Part shown: positions 50,186 to 59,231 of the stretch, one piece after another
Numbering within the stretch: position 1 is the stretch's first letter
How the letters are laid out: every line of letters begins with the position of its first letter
Assembly: GCA_023229465.1 (NCBI GenBank)
Contig: JALNZE010000015.1
Span: 14,930-78,929 of the forward strand
Length of the DNA: 64,000 nt
Origin: Chitinophagaceae bacterium
GTDB taxonomy: Bacteria; Bacteroidota; Bacteroidia; Chitinophagales; Chitinophagaceae
Direction of reading: 5' to 3'
Position numbers and translations under genes: made by a program
The notes under the pieces: model-generated
The model's database searches: none
Seen by the model: only the letters and a program-made list of their open reading frames with translations
What the model was told of the DNA's origin: nothing

Positions 50186-53100
50186 TTAGAAATCAAACCC
50201 TAACGCAAAATACCAAACAGGCTTACCCACAAATACACCCTTCATTGGCCAGCCGGCATCCAGTTTCATAAAGTAGCCCAATAAAGTACTACGGATACCA
50301 AAACCATAGCCACCCGCAAAAGGCCCAAGGCCTCCCGCGTCAATTCTTACCAGTACCGGCGTATTGGGCGCTGTGATAACTTCTCCCGGACGCTTGATAC
50401 CATTGTATTTTCCGTTCCAGGCAGTACCCAGGTCTACAAATTGTACCAACTGGAAATTTCGCAGGAATGCATTATTGATTGGCCTGTTGATAAGCGTAGA
50501 GAAAATGGGGAAACGGAACTCACTGTTAATCACCATCGCGTTATTTCCGTTAGCGATATTCTGGTTATACCCCCGCATATTTAACGTAAGGGATTGAAAC
50601 GCATACGATTGATCCGCCGCGGGCTGGTTACGGTTAAACTGCGGACTTATCCATCCATCCACTCCTCCCAGATAATACAATATCTTCTGACCGCCCCATG
50701 AAAAATCACCGGCGGCACGCCCTGCCCAAATAAAATTCCGGTAAATCTTATGATAATATCTTCCGTCAAAACCCAGGTTCAGCGTGGCTTTTCCATTGTT
50801 CACCAAAGTCTTGAAGGTTGGCATGTTCACATCAAAATATACTTTGTAACGAAGGCCCACCCATATATTCTGTGTGGGTGTGATGGTATTATCATGCACA
50901 TATTCAAAGCGCGATACAATATACCTGGTTACCGTATCATTATACTTCAACGCACCTTGATCGGGTAATCCGGAATTATTATCATAGGATCGTAACACGC
51001 CCCTGTCTGTTCGCAAACCTACTGTTGCGCGAAAACTCTTTACCTCGTTAAAGGGATAGGCAAAATTCGCCTGGTAAAGGTTGGTATACAAAACGCTGTT
51101 GAAGGAAGTATTAAAGAAGTTAGTTACGTTACTTCTGTAATAAGTAAGTCCCCAGTCTATCCGCTTTCTCAGGTTCTGATAGGTAAAGAACACATCTTTA
51201 TCGCTAAGTGTTGTGCCGAAACGTACACCGCCTACAAATTTTACATCTTCCATCAGGTCACTTACGCCTACCCGGAAAGTAAAGTTGAAATCGTTGCCAT
51301 TATTCAATTGTATCGGCCCCGAACCTCCGGCGTAGGGCTGGTAGCGGTTTACTAAAATATTATTGGTAAACCCGCTCAATATATAATCAGAGCTGAATTT
51401 GAGGCGATAATCGAATAGTCTTGATTTAGAAAGTACTGACGTTTTTAGCGGTACGGTTAGCAGGCTATTTTGTATGGCCATACTATTGCTGTCTGGTTTT
51501 TCATCGGCAAATTCATGCTGAAAAATATCTTTTCCTTTATTAGCCGTATCCGATGCCGCCTGTTTATTATAAATAATGGCCCGGCCCTCTGTTGCTTTCT
51601 TTTCTGCCGTTAGCTTGCGAACATATTCCGTAGGACGGGCATTTACATTGCGCTTGTTCAACGCGTTCTCATCCACTTTCAGTTTATACAGGAATTTAAA
51701 ATCGCCTTCTCTTCTTACTTCGCTTACCAAACCATTGTTTCCCGCTATACGTGTTTCCAATAAAGAACTTTGGTAATTGGTGATAGGAAAAGTATAGGTA
51801 GAATCTTTATACACCTGGAAATAACTTACACTATCCGGCTCCTGTTTTTGCCAGGCAAGTAAGGTTGAATCAAATTCTTTGTTTGACGGATTACGCAATA
51901 GTTCATCCCCCACATAATACAAGGTATCCAGCCCCGTGCGCTGCGTTGCAAAAAATCCGGCCCACCGGTTGCCAATTCCATTCTCATCAGATACATAGGT
52001 AAAATGGTTGGTATTGTATTGCATCGGATACCGTGCATTTCCTGTTTTTACATTGGTTAACTGCGTCAGTTGTTTCTGCTTACTGTCGTTCAGGATATCT
52101 ACCATAAAAACATTGAAATGATATTTGGATGGTAACACCGTATCCTGGTTCGGGGCATCCGGACCAGGGCGATTGGATGAGAAAATAATTCCGGTACGGT
52201 TAGGGAAAGCAACAAACGTAGGATCAAGGTCATCATACACATCATTGGTAACCTGAACAGTTCTTTGTTCTTCTATTTTGTACGTAAAAATATCTGAATG
52301 TCCGTTCTTCACTGCGCTTAATAACAGTGTATTGCCATCCAGCATAAAAGTCGCATCGAGTACCTGGTCAAGACCGGTAATCTCCTGTTTGTATCTTTTG
52401 TACTTCGCGAAGATATCATACACAAACATTTTTGTTTTGCCATCCTCCCAATAAATCACCAGTAAACGGGTTCCTTTCACATCCCAGGCAAGAATCGGAT
52501 AATTAGGATTGATATCGCTCTGGTTGGTTCGTACGCCTATTTTTAATAAGGTTCTGGCGTCATAGAAATTCTCCATCAGCTTTACGGTGTACTGGCCTTT
52601 TTTAAATTCTACTACGCCATAAGTGGTACTCTTGGGATTGGGATTGGCCTGAAAACGGAAATAATCATTCTTCGAAATGTCTTCCGAAACATTCAACTGC
52701 CCCTTTGGCTGGTTACGCCGCTGGCGGATATCTTTTGAATATACTTCCTGCTCGTACTGCATAAAATCTGTTAGTACCTCTTTGAATTTCTTTTTACAAA
52801 CACGCAAACAGGCATTGTTGAGGTTTTTATAAATGCGGGCCAGGTATAGTAGATAAGTGATATTTTCTTTACGGTATTTTTCTCCGATATAATACCAGAA
52901 AGCATGCCCCGCAAGCAATGGTTTTTCGAAAGCGAACTGGTAAAAAGAATTGTACCGGCCACCCAATATGGCGCTTTTTAATTCGTCATCCTTTTCTGTA
53001 CTCCAGTTATTCGCGCTGTAGGCAACATATCCATCTACCAGCCATTTAGGTAAATCGAGCAGGGCCTGGTTACTGGCAAACTCTCCAATATCATCTCCAA

Positions 53101-53557
53101 ACAACAGGTTATCGGTTAATACTTTTGCAATACCTTCCCGAACCTGCCTTTTCAGGTGTTCGTGATTCCCATCAAAATACACTACCAGCTTGTTATTAAC
53201 CAGCTTGGTAAGCCCGCCCGAGTTCTGCCAATCACTTCCTAAACCAATATTGCTGCTTTTATAATCATTGTAATTAGTATAGATAACGATATTGGCCCGG
53301 CGTTGTAAAGAATATTCAATAAAATTTTCTATGGAATGTAATTCCTCTTCCGCTACCTGCGCCACAAATTTTCCCAATTCCACACCACCCTGTGCCACAT
53401 AAGTGTTGAAATTGGGTGACTGATAGAATTTCCAGATAAATTTTTTATGCTGAACGCGGTTTTTCCCAAATTCAACTGAGTTTACCTGTGCCAGGCAAAA
53501 GAAAGGGAAAAGAAAACCCACAAAAAATATCCATTTGGTGATTCGATTCAATTGCAT
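50186..53557 (-). CDS. Exported peptidase-like/beta-propeller/Omp85-like barrel fusion
   Basis: A 1123-residue protein with a signal peptide (FFVGFLFPFFCLAQ). Region 1 (to about 260) resembles the peptidase MA-like/basic secretory fold (NIVIYTNYNDYKSSN, WLVDGYVAYSA) without a clear HExxH. Region 2 (about 310-500) has TolB/WD40-like propeller blades (YPILAWDVKGTRLLVIYWEDGK, IFSSNRPGPDAPNQDT). Region 3, from about 710, is a transmembrane barrel ending FGIRSTLLGYFMKLDAGWPM and WYFALGFDF, typical of BamA/patatin-linked surface antigens. Such fusions in Bacteroidota are usually annotated as TolB translocation protein, and the function is unknown. It has a strong terminator. Confidence 0.72.
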   Translation of the reverse strand: MQLNRITKWIFFVGFLFPFFCLAQVNSVEFGKNRVQHKKFIWKFYQSPNFNTYVAQGGVELGKFVAQVAEEELHSIENFIEYSLQRRANIVIYTNYNDYKSSNIGLGSDWQNSGGLTKLVNNKLVVYFDGNHEHLKRQVREGIAKVLTDNLLFGDDIGEFASNQALLDLPKWLVDGYVAYSANNWSTEKDDELKSAILGGRYNSFYQFAFEKPLLAGHAFWYYIGEKYRKENITYLLYLARIYKNLNNACLRVCKKKFKEVLTDFMQYEQEVYSKDIRQRRNQPKGQLNVSEDISKNDYFRFQANPNPKSTTYGVVEFKKGQYTVKLMENFYDARTLLKIGVRTNQSDINPNYPILAWDVKGTRLLVIYWEDGKTKMFVYDIFAKYKRYKQEITGLDQVLDATFMLDGNTLLLSAVKNGHSDIFTYKIEEQRTVQVTNDVYDDLDPTFVAFPNRTGIIFSSNRPGPDAPNQDTVLPSKYHFNVFMVDILNDSKQKQLTQLTNVKTGNARYPMQYNTNHFTYVSDENGIGNRWAGFFATQRTGLDTLYYVGDELLRNPSNKEFDSTLLAWQKQEPDSVSYFQVYKDSTYTFPITNYQSSLLETRIAGNNGLVSEVRREGDFKFLYKLKVDENALNKRNVNARPTEYVRKLTAEKKATEGRAIIYNKQAASDTANKGKDIFQHEFADEKPDSNSMAIQNSLLTVPLKTSVLSKSRLFDYRLKFSSDYILSGFTNNILVNRYQPYAGGSGPIQLNNGNDFNFTFRVGVSDLMEDVKFVGGVRFGTTLSDKDVFFTYQNLRKRIDWGLTYYRSNVTNFFNTSFNSVLYTNLYQANFAYPFNEVKSFRATVGLRTDRGVLRSYDNNSGLPDQGALKYNDTVTRYIVSRFEYVHDNTITPTQNIWVGLRYKVYFDVNMPTFKTLVNNGKATLNLGFDGRYYHKIYRNFIWAGRAAGDFSWGGQKILYYLGGVDGWISPQFNRNQPAADQSYAFQSLTLNMRGYNQNIANGNNAMVINSEFRFPIFSTLINRPINNAFLRNFQLVQFVDLGTAWNGKYNGIKRPGEVITAPNTPVLVRIDAGGLGPFAGGYGFGIRSTLLGYFMKLDAGWPMKGVFVGKPVWYFALGFDF

Positions 53558-53618
53558 ATCCGAACTTTAGTGTTTTAAAATTAGTCAATTACCATTAAAA
53601 GCGGGTAAAAATACCGAT

Positions 53619-54257
53619 ATGATCAAGGTCAAATTTTTTACATTCAGCCCAATTCATGAAAATACCTATCTCCTGTACAATGAGCAGGGCAAAGCTATTA
53701 TAATTGATACCGGATGTTATTTCAGCGCTGAACAGGAAACGTTAAAAAAATTCATCGACGATTCTGGGTTAGTGCCTGAAAAGTTACTGAACACACATTG
53801 CCACCTGGATCATGTTTTTGGCAATCAATGGGTTTACCATACCTGGGGGCTCGAACTATGGCTCCATCCCAAAGAAGCGCAAATGTTACAACTGGCGCCA
53901 TTGTCTGGCGAAAAATGGGGCCTGCCCTTTGAAAACTATAGCGGTCCGCTTCATTTCCTGAACCACGGCGATACCATCCGGTTAGGTGCGGATGAACTGC
54001 GGGTAATACTTACACCCGGGCATTCTCCGGGAAGTGTTTGTTTTTATTGCGAAAAGCAGCAACTGCTGATTGGCGGTGATGTGTTATTCCGCGAAAGTAT
54101 CGGGCGTACTGATCTTCCGGGGGGAAATCATGAAACTTTACTTAAGAGTATCCGCGAAGAATTATTTGTATTGCCGGATGAGGTAATCGTGTATCCGGGC
54201 CATGGAATGGCTACTACCATTGGATATGAGAAGACAAATAACCCATTTCTCCGGTAA
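53619..54257 (+). CDS. MBL-fold metallo-hydrolase (glyoxalase II-like)
   Basis: A 212-residue metallo-beta-lactamase-fold enzyme. The metal motif LNTHCHLDHVFGN near residues 57-69 (HxHxDH), the second His in LTPGHSPGSVCFY near 132-144, the bridging Asp in GGDVLFRESIGRTDLPGG and the final His in YPGHG near 192-196 are all present. This is the YcbL/GloB-like group that hydrolyses thioesters or reduces/oxidises sulfur compounds. Substrate is not determined. It starts 62 nt from the divergent large exported protein. Confidence 0.87.
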   Translation: MIKVKFFTFSPIHENTYLLYNEQGKAIIIDTGCYFSAEQETLKKFIDDSGLVPEKLLNTHCHLDHVFGNQWVYHTWGLELWLHPKEAQMLQLAPLSGEKWGLPFENYSGPLHFLNHGDTIRLGADELRVILTPGHSPGSVCFYCEKQQLLIGGDVLFRESIGRTDLPGGNHETLLKSIREELFVLPDEVIVYPGHGMATTIGYEKTNNPFLR

Positions 54258-54284
54258 CGAATTTTAATGAATAGATAAGCCGGA

Positions 54285-56477
54285 TTAATCCTGTTGCCAA
54301 ACCTTATCATAGGCCATTATGAAGATGGCCCCCAGGTTTTTATGAGGCGGGATATAATCATCGAATTTATCCTTATACACCGCCCCTACCCTTACCTGAA
54401 CGGTTTTCCATAGTTGATCCCAGTTCAGGTCCTTACCTGCCCGTAGTTTTTCACTAATGGCATCTATCAGGCTTTGGTTTACCACACCGGCGGCAACCTG
54501 CTTGGAGGAAATGATTTGAGCGGCAGGGCAAATTTGTAAAATTTCATTCAACTTTTGATACCCCCCGCAACTTCCCAGTAAAACCAGTTTGGCCGTTTTT
54601 GGCAAACGATGGATGGTTTCCGGTAAATAATAACTATGGCCACGATGTATTACAATGGTTGGTGAGAGACTGTTTGTATGAAGATAACTAATCAGGCTAT
54701 CCTGCGCTTTGATGTCTAATTCCAGTTTTTCATTGAGGGGAAGGTTGGCATAGATGGTAATGGGTGCGCCCTTTGCGGCAGTTATCTCAACCCAATTGGC
54801 TTTTCGTATCACTTTCCAGTTGGCATTGCTGAATTTGTTCAGGAAAGCCCTGAAATATACAGCCGCGTCTTTATCGCCATAAGAAAACTGCTGTATAATG
54901 ATGCGCCCCGATGAATCCTGCAAGGATTTCTTAGGCATTACATACACAGGAGCAATGCCGAATTTGGCAGAAAGGTCAATTTTATTTACCGAATCCATTG
55001 ACAGAAAGATGGTATTCAGCAGATCATAAATCACCGCGCCTTTCTTATTTTTTTTGAGCATGCTTTCTTTCCTGTTGGCTTGTACCTGGCCCAGCATCAG
55101 TTTGCGTATATCTTTATTATAGATACTGGCATATGAATCGGCAACATCTACCGCATCTTCCAGTGTTTGGGTTTTTTCTAATCCATTCACAAAATTTTGC
55201 ATCAGCTTAACCGCGGCTGAACTTTCCATGCGGCCGAGAAAATTATCCAATGTGTTATACGCCGCGCACAGTTTGATGAACTTTTTATAATAATCATGGT
55301 GCATGCGTATTAATAAACTATCCGAACGCGGCAAACGCATTTTCCGGAATATCCGGGGGTACACCCCATTTACAAAACTGGAAGTGTATATCTCTTCTTC
55401 ACCCAATACTGCCAGGTAATACAGGTCCTCGGGGTCCAGCTCTTCCAGTTTTTTGAAACGGATATGCTCATTCCTTTCATCATGCAGCGCATTGATCTCA
55501 TTGATAAATAATTCTATGCCTTTTGTTTTAAGTTTATTAGTTAAGGCTATTACACCCATTGGTGTATCGCCCTGCTGCATTCTTCGCGCATAGTCGATCC
55601 TTGTTCGCACCAGCAGCTTATAATAACCGGCCGATGAATCATTCGAAACAAGGGGCGTAATAGAATCGAGGGAAATTTTTTTGTGATAGAGATTATCCAA
55701 AAAAGGGAAATACATCCTGCCGGTTTGTGTAAGCGCCAGACGCCCGATAATCTTTACCAGGGGATGGGCCACCGATTGAATTTTTCTACCCAACGCATTG
55801 GGCACTGCCGCATAGGAATATAATTCTTCCTGGTTTTGAAAGGCCGCTTTTATAATCAGGCTATCGGCATAGCGGTTATTGGGATAACGGGTTAGGATTT
55901 TCAGGATATTTTCGGGGTTAAGCTGGCAGGCTTTTAAAACCAGGATATCTCTTCCGGCAGCAATGCCGGCATTGTTTTTTAAGGCAAAATTATCCATTAG
56001 TATATTGCCTACCCCCGGTTCATTTGCCGCGATAACAGGCAGTATAGATTGATTAGCCAGTTCTGCCCCCATCGCATCTTCATAGGCTTTAACCAGGGGC
56101 GGTAACAAAGATGCGGCTATCGACTTTAACCTGTAGGCAGCTATAAAACCGGTAAGCATTTCATTGACACCTCTGAGCCAGGTAAATTTTGCATTGTCGT
56201 TTAACCCGGAATTTAATTCAATAGCGGCCCTCAAATTAGTAATGTGGATTCGCAGGGTACGGTTAATGGCGCTATCCAGCAGTGGCTGATGGGTAATGGG
56301 AAATACACTGTCTGATGGATGATCCAGCCTGGTAATCAGACCCATGGACCGGACAATCTGGTCATGGTGATAAGCCCTCGCAGCCGGAATCGGCGGCATA
56401 CCCATTTCTTTCTGTGAAAAAGCGGAGAGGGCCCAAAAAACAGCCAAAATAGTTGTACAGATCTTCATTATTTGCAT
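54285..56477 (-). CDS. Exported protein with a possible caspase/CHAT-like C-terminal His-Cys site
   Basis: A 730-residue protein (alternative ATG at 56468 gives 727). The N-terminal signal is seen (CTTILAVFWALSAFSQ), followed by a ~550-residue helical region with no family I recognise. Near the C-terminus the pattern VIHRGHSYY (His611, His614) then, after beta-strand LVLLGSCGGY, Cys637 resembles the His...Cys pair of clan CD peptidases (gingipain, CHAT, separase). A conserved-looking KQVAAGVVNQSLIDAI segment follows. Catalytic function is inference. The -7 box TATTTTTG lies 8 nt before the first ATG. Confidence 0.55.
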   Translation of the reverse strand: MQIMKICTTILAVFWALSAFSQKEMGMPPIPAARAYHHDQIVRSMGLITRLDHPSDSVFPITHQPLLDSAINRTLRIHITNLRAAIELNSGLNDNAKFTWLRGVNEMLTGFIAAYRLKSIAASLLPPLVKAYEDAMGAELANQSILPVIAANEPGVGNILMDNFALKNNAGIAAGRDILVLKACQLNPENILKILTRYPNNRYADSLIIKAAFQNQEELYSYAAVPNALGRKIQSVAHPLVKIIGRLALTQTGRMYFPFLDNLYHKKISLDSITPLVSNDSSAGYYKLLVRTRIDYARRMQQGDTPMGVIALTNKLKTKGIELFINEINALHDERNEHIRFKKLEELDPEDLYYLAVLGEEEIYTSSFVNGVYPRIFRKMRLPRSDSLLIRMHHDYYKKFIKLCAAYNTLDNFLGRMESSAAVKLMQNFVNGLEKTQTLEDAVDVADSYASIYNKDIRKLMLGQVQANRKESMLKKNKKGAVIYDLLNTIFLSMDSVNKIDLSAKFGIAPVYVMPKKSLQDSSGRIIIQQFSYGDKDAAVYFRAFLNKFSNANWKVIRKANWVEITAAKGAPITIYANLPLNEKLELDIKAQDSLISYLHTNSLSPTIVIHRGHSYYLPETIHRLPKTAKLVLLGSCGGYQKLNEILQICPAAQIISSKQVAAGVVNQSLIDAISEKLRAGKDLNWDQLWKTVQVRVGAVYKDKFDDYIPPHKNLGAIFIMAYDKVWQQD

Positions 56478-56485
56478 ATCCTGAA

Positions 56486-56493
56486 CAAAAATA
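56486..56493 (-). promoter_or_regulatory. Putative -7 element of the 730-aa protein gene
   Basis: TATTTTTG on the minus strand, 8 nt before the ATG at 56477. Confidence 0.35.
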
Positions 56494-56584
56494 CTGTCAT
56501 TTATGGCATAACAGCCATTTCGCTGATTTTGCAGTTAACAATAACATAATAAGGACAAAACCCTTAATTGCGGTTCTTTAAAAT

Positions 56585-56592
56585 TAATTTTG
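56585..56592 (+). promoter_or_regulatory. Putative -7 element of the response regulator gene
   Basis: TAATTTTG, perfect TAnnTTTG. An in-frame GTG at 56590 overlaps it, so the ATG at 56611 is the better start. Confidence 0.4.
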
Positions 56593-56610
56593 TGTAAACT
56601 TAATGTTAAC

Positions 56611-57294
56611 ATGGAAGGAACGCCAAGGAAGATACTGATTGCTGATGACGAGCCGGATATATTAGAAATTGTAAGTTATAACCTTAGCAAAGAAGGTTAC
56701 GAAATATATACTGCCAAAGATGGTAGCGAAGCCATTGAAAGGGCCAAACAATTACACCCCGACCTGATTATTTTAGATATCATGATGCCAAAAAAGACGG
56801 GGGTAGAAGTATGTCAGATACTCCGTTCACAACCCATTTTTCAGGAAACATTGATTATTTTTCTCACTGCTTTAAGTGACGAATCATCCCAGATAAAAGG
56901 GTTGGAATCAGGCGCCGATGATTATGTGAATAAACCCATCAGTCCCAAAGTGTTGGTAAGCCGGGTTAATGCGCTGTTCAGGAGAACCAATAGCCAAAAA
57001 GAAAACGGCAAGAGTATCCAGTTAGGCAATATCACCATTGATCCGGTTAAGTTCCTGGTAATTATTGATAACAAGGAAGTGATCCTTGCCAAAAAAGAAT
57101 TCGAACTCCTGTACCTGCTGGCTTCCCGCCCGGGCCGTGTTTTTTTACGAAACGAAATCCTGTCCCAGGTTTGGGGTAATGATGTAATTGTTGGCGACCG
57201 GACCATTGATGTACATATCCGAAAAGTAAGACAGAAACTGGGGGTTGATTGCATTACCACCGTAAAAGGTGTGGGATATAAATTTGACATGTGA
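56611..57294 (+). CDS. OmpR/PhoB family response regulator
   Basis: A 227-residue regulator: receiver domain with the acidic pair in ADDEPDILEI, phospho-acceptor Asp56 in LIILDIMMP, Thr in FLTALSDE and Lys in DDYVNKP; then an OmpR-type winged helix ending VRQKLGVDCITTVKGVGYKFDM. Downstream lie a histidine kinase, then DUF47 and PiT phosphate transport genes, so it is likely a PhoB/PhoP-type regulator of phosphate uptake, although no Pho box was identified. ATG 56611 is chosen because a GTG at 56590 lies in the -7 box. Confidence 0.9.
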   Translation: MEGTPRKILIADDEPDILEIVSYNLSKEGYEIYTAKDGSEAIERAKQLHPDLIILDIMMPKKTGVEVCQILRSQPIFQETLIIFLTALSDESSQIKGLESGADDYVNKPISPKVLVSRVNALFRRTNSQKENGKSIQLGNITIDPVKFLVIIDNKEVILAKKEFELLYLLASRPGRVFLRNEILSQVWGNDVIVGDRTIDVHIRKVRQKLGVDCITTVKGVGYKFDM

Positions 57295-57370
57295 TTTCTT
57301 TTTGACCATGTCCCCATGGCCGATAGTCCTTTGTAACAACTAACTTGCATACAGCCATGGTTAAAAAGCT

Positions 57371-58438
57371 ATGGACAATGGGCCCAAGATGTTTACCACC
57401 AAAAACCTTTCTCCTCAACAATTATCGGCTTTTACGGCCTTGATATTATCAGTACCCATCGCGTTGGGTAGTTGGTTATTGCGCCCCGACTGGCTAATAG
57501 CGCTGGTTTCGTTGGCAGTTACTTTTATCGGAAGTTATTTACTTATCCGCTTTGTGCTCGAATCTTTTATCTACCGCAAAATCAAACTCATTTATAAATT
57601 TATCTATCAAACCAAAGCAACCAGGCGTGAAGAGACTTATTACAAGTATATTCTTCCGCAGAAGGGAATTGATGAGGTAAGAGAAGATGTAGAAAAATGG
57701 GCAGAGCAGCGTAGCGCCGAGATTGAATTACTTAAAACCAACGAAGCGTATCGAAAAGAATTTTTACAGAACCTGGCCCATGAATTCAAAACACCCATTT
57801 TCGCCATTCAGGGCTATGTAGACACTTTACTAAATGGCGCCATGGACAACCCGGAAGTGAGGATCCGTTTTTTAGAAAATGCGGCTAAAAACGTAGATCG
57901 GATGGTAAACCTGGTTGAGGATCTTGATGAGATATCCAAACTGGAAAGTGGGCAACAACCATTGTATAAAGAGCATTTTGTGATCCAGGATATGATCAGG
58001 GAAACCTATGAGAGCCTTTCCCTCAAGATATCCTCCCGAAACATCAAATGCAGCATCAAAAAAGGATGCGAATCGCCCATCACTGTATTCGCAGACAAGG
58101 AAAAGATACGGCAGGTGATTATCAACCTCCTGTCAAACGCGGTAAAGTATGGCCGGAATGAGGGCAGCATAGTAGCCAGTATTTATAAAACAGATGGCCA
58201 GCATGTATTGATAGAACTGAGTGATGATGGCATTGGCATTTCAGAAGAGCATTTACCCCGCATTTTTGAACGTTTTTACCGCACCGACCGTGGCAGAAGC
58301 CGCGATGTTGGCGGCACCGGGTTGGGGCTGGCTATCTGCAAACATATAATTGAGGCGCATGGCCAGACTATGCACGTAAGAAGCAAGCTGGATGTAGGCA
58401 CTACTATTGGGTTTACGTTAGATACGAGAAAAGAGTAA
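57371..58438 (+). CDS. PhoR-like sensor histidine kinase
   Basis: A 355-residue membrane kinase with two N-terminal helices (about residues 19-38 and 41-60) and almost no periplasmic loop between them, so a direct external ligand site is unlikely. The H-box is EFLQNLAHEFKTPIFAIQGY with phospho-accepting His137. The N-box (VIINLLSNAVKYG), G1 (LSDDGIGI), F box and G2 (GGTGLGLAICKHII) of the ATP-binding domain follow. The layout matches Bacteroidota PhoR. It is 76 nt downstream of the response regulator gene, and a second in-frame ATG lies at 57389. Confidence 0.88.
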   Translation: MDNGPKMFTTKNLSPQQLSAFTALILSVPIALGSWLLRPDWLIALVSLAVTFIGSYLLIRFVLESFIYRKIKLIYKFIYQTKATRREETYYKYILPQKGIDEVREDVEKWAEQRSAEIELLKTNEAYRKEFLQNLAHEFKTPIFAIQGYVDTLLNGAMDNPEVRIRFLENAAKNVDRMVNLVEDLDEISKLESGQQPLYKEHFVIQDMIRETYESLSLKISSRNIKCSIKKGCESPITVFADKEKIRQVIINLLSNAVKYGRNEGSIVASIYKTDGQHVLIELSDDGIGISEEHLPRIFERFYRTDRGRSRDVGGTGLGLAICKHIIEAHGQTMHVRSKLDVGTTIGFTLDTRKE

Positions 58439-58539
58439 AAGGCAAGCATTAAGGAGGTAGTATACAAAAAAAACCGCAATAAGCAATGTTACCTAATCAT
58501 TAATTATTACTCCTTCGGCAACAATCCCTTTCTTAATCC

Positions 58540-58547
58540 TACTTTTG
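58540..58547 (+). promoter_or_regulatory. Putative -7 element of the DUF47-pitA operon
   Basis: TACTTTTG, perfect TAnnTTTG, 16 nt before the DUF47 ATG. It would separate transport-gene transcription from the two-component genes. Confidence 0.4.
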
Positions 58548-58563
58548 CCAAAATTATCTCCAA

Positions 58564-59211
58564 ATGGGAATCAATAATATCGGCCGTTTTTTCATGCCAA
58601 AGAACAAAGTATTTTATGAGCTATTTGAAGATGTAGCGGAGAAAGTACACGAAATGGGTATCAAGCTAAAAGAAATGGTTAGTGAGGCTGAGCCTGATAA
58701 AAGGGCCGCCATACTTGCCCAGATTGAGGACCTTGAACATAAAAATGATGATAATACACATCGCATTTTTACCGAATTAGGCAGAAACTTTATCACACCA
58801 TTTGACCGGGAAGACATACACTACCTGGCAACGGCGCTCGATGATATCTGCGATTATATATATGCCTGCGCAAAGAAAATAAATTTTTACAGTGTCAATC
58901 CAAATGATACCGGTATCCAGAAAATGGCCGACCTGATCTTACAAGGTTCAATTGAGATCAAGAAAGCTGTTTTTGGCTTAAGGGATATGAAGAACCTTCG
59001 CGAAATGACTGAGGCCATGGTAAAAGTGAACAGTATCGAAAACCAGGCCGATGACGTATTTGATATGAGCATTGAAATGCTTTTTCAGCAGGAAAATGAT
59101 TTTAAAGAAGTGATTAAGAAAAGGGAGATTTACCAGGTGATGGAAATTGTTACTGATAAATGTGAAGATGCCGCGAATGTGATAGAATCTATCATTATCA
59201 AATACGCATAA
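58564..59211 (+). CDS. DUF47 family PhoU-like phosphate transport regulator
   Basis: A 215-residue all-alpha protein of the DUF47/PhoU-related family. PhoU-type metal-binding positions show as E-x3-D and similar: FYELFEDVAEKVHEMG near residues 16-31, IEDLEHKNDDNTHRIF near 57-72, DREDIHYLATALDDICDYIYA near 81-101 and YQVMEIVTDKCEDAANVIESI near the end. DUF47 genes are regularly paired with PiT phosphate transporters and thought to regulate them. The PiT gene follows within 20 nt. Confidence 0.88.
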   Translation: MGINNIGRFFMPKNKVFYELFEDVAEKVHEMGIKLKEMVSEAEPDKRAAILAQIEDLEHKNDDNTHRIFTELGRNFITPFDREDIHYLATALDDICDYIYACAKKINFYSVNPNDTGIQKMADLILQGSIEIKKAVFGLRDMKNLREMTEAMVKVNSIENQADDVFDMSIEMLFQQENDFKEVIKKREIYQVMEIVTDKCEDAANVIESIIIKYA

Positions 59212-59231
59212 CAATTCAATTGATTCCCCCT

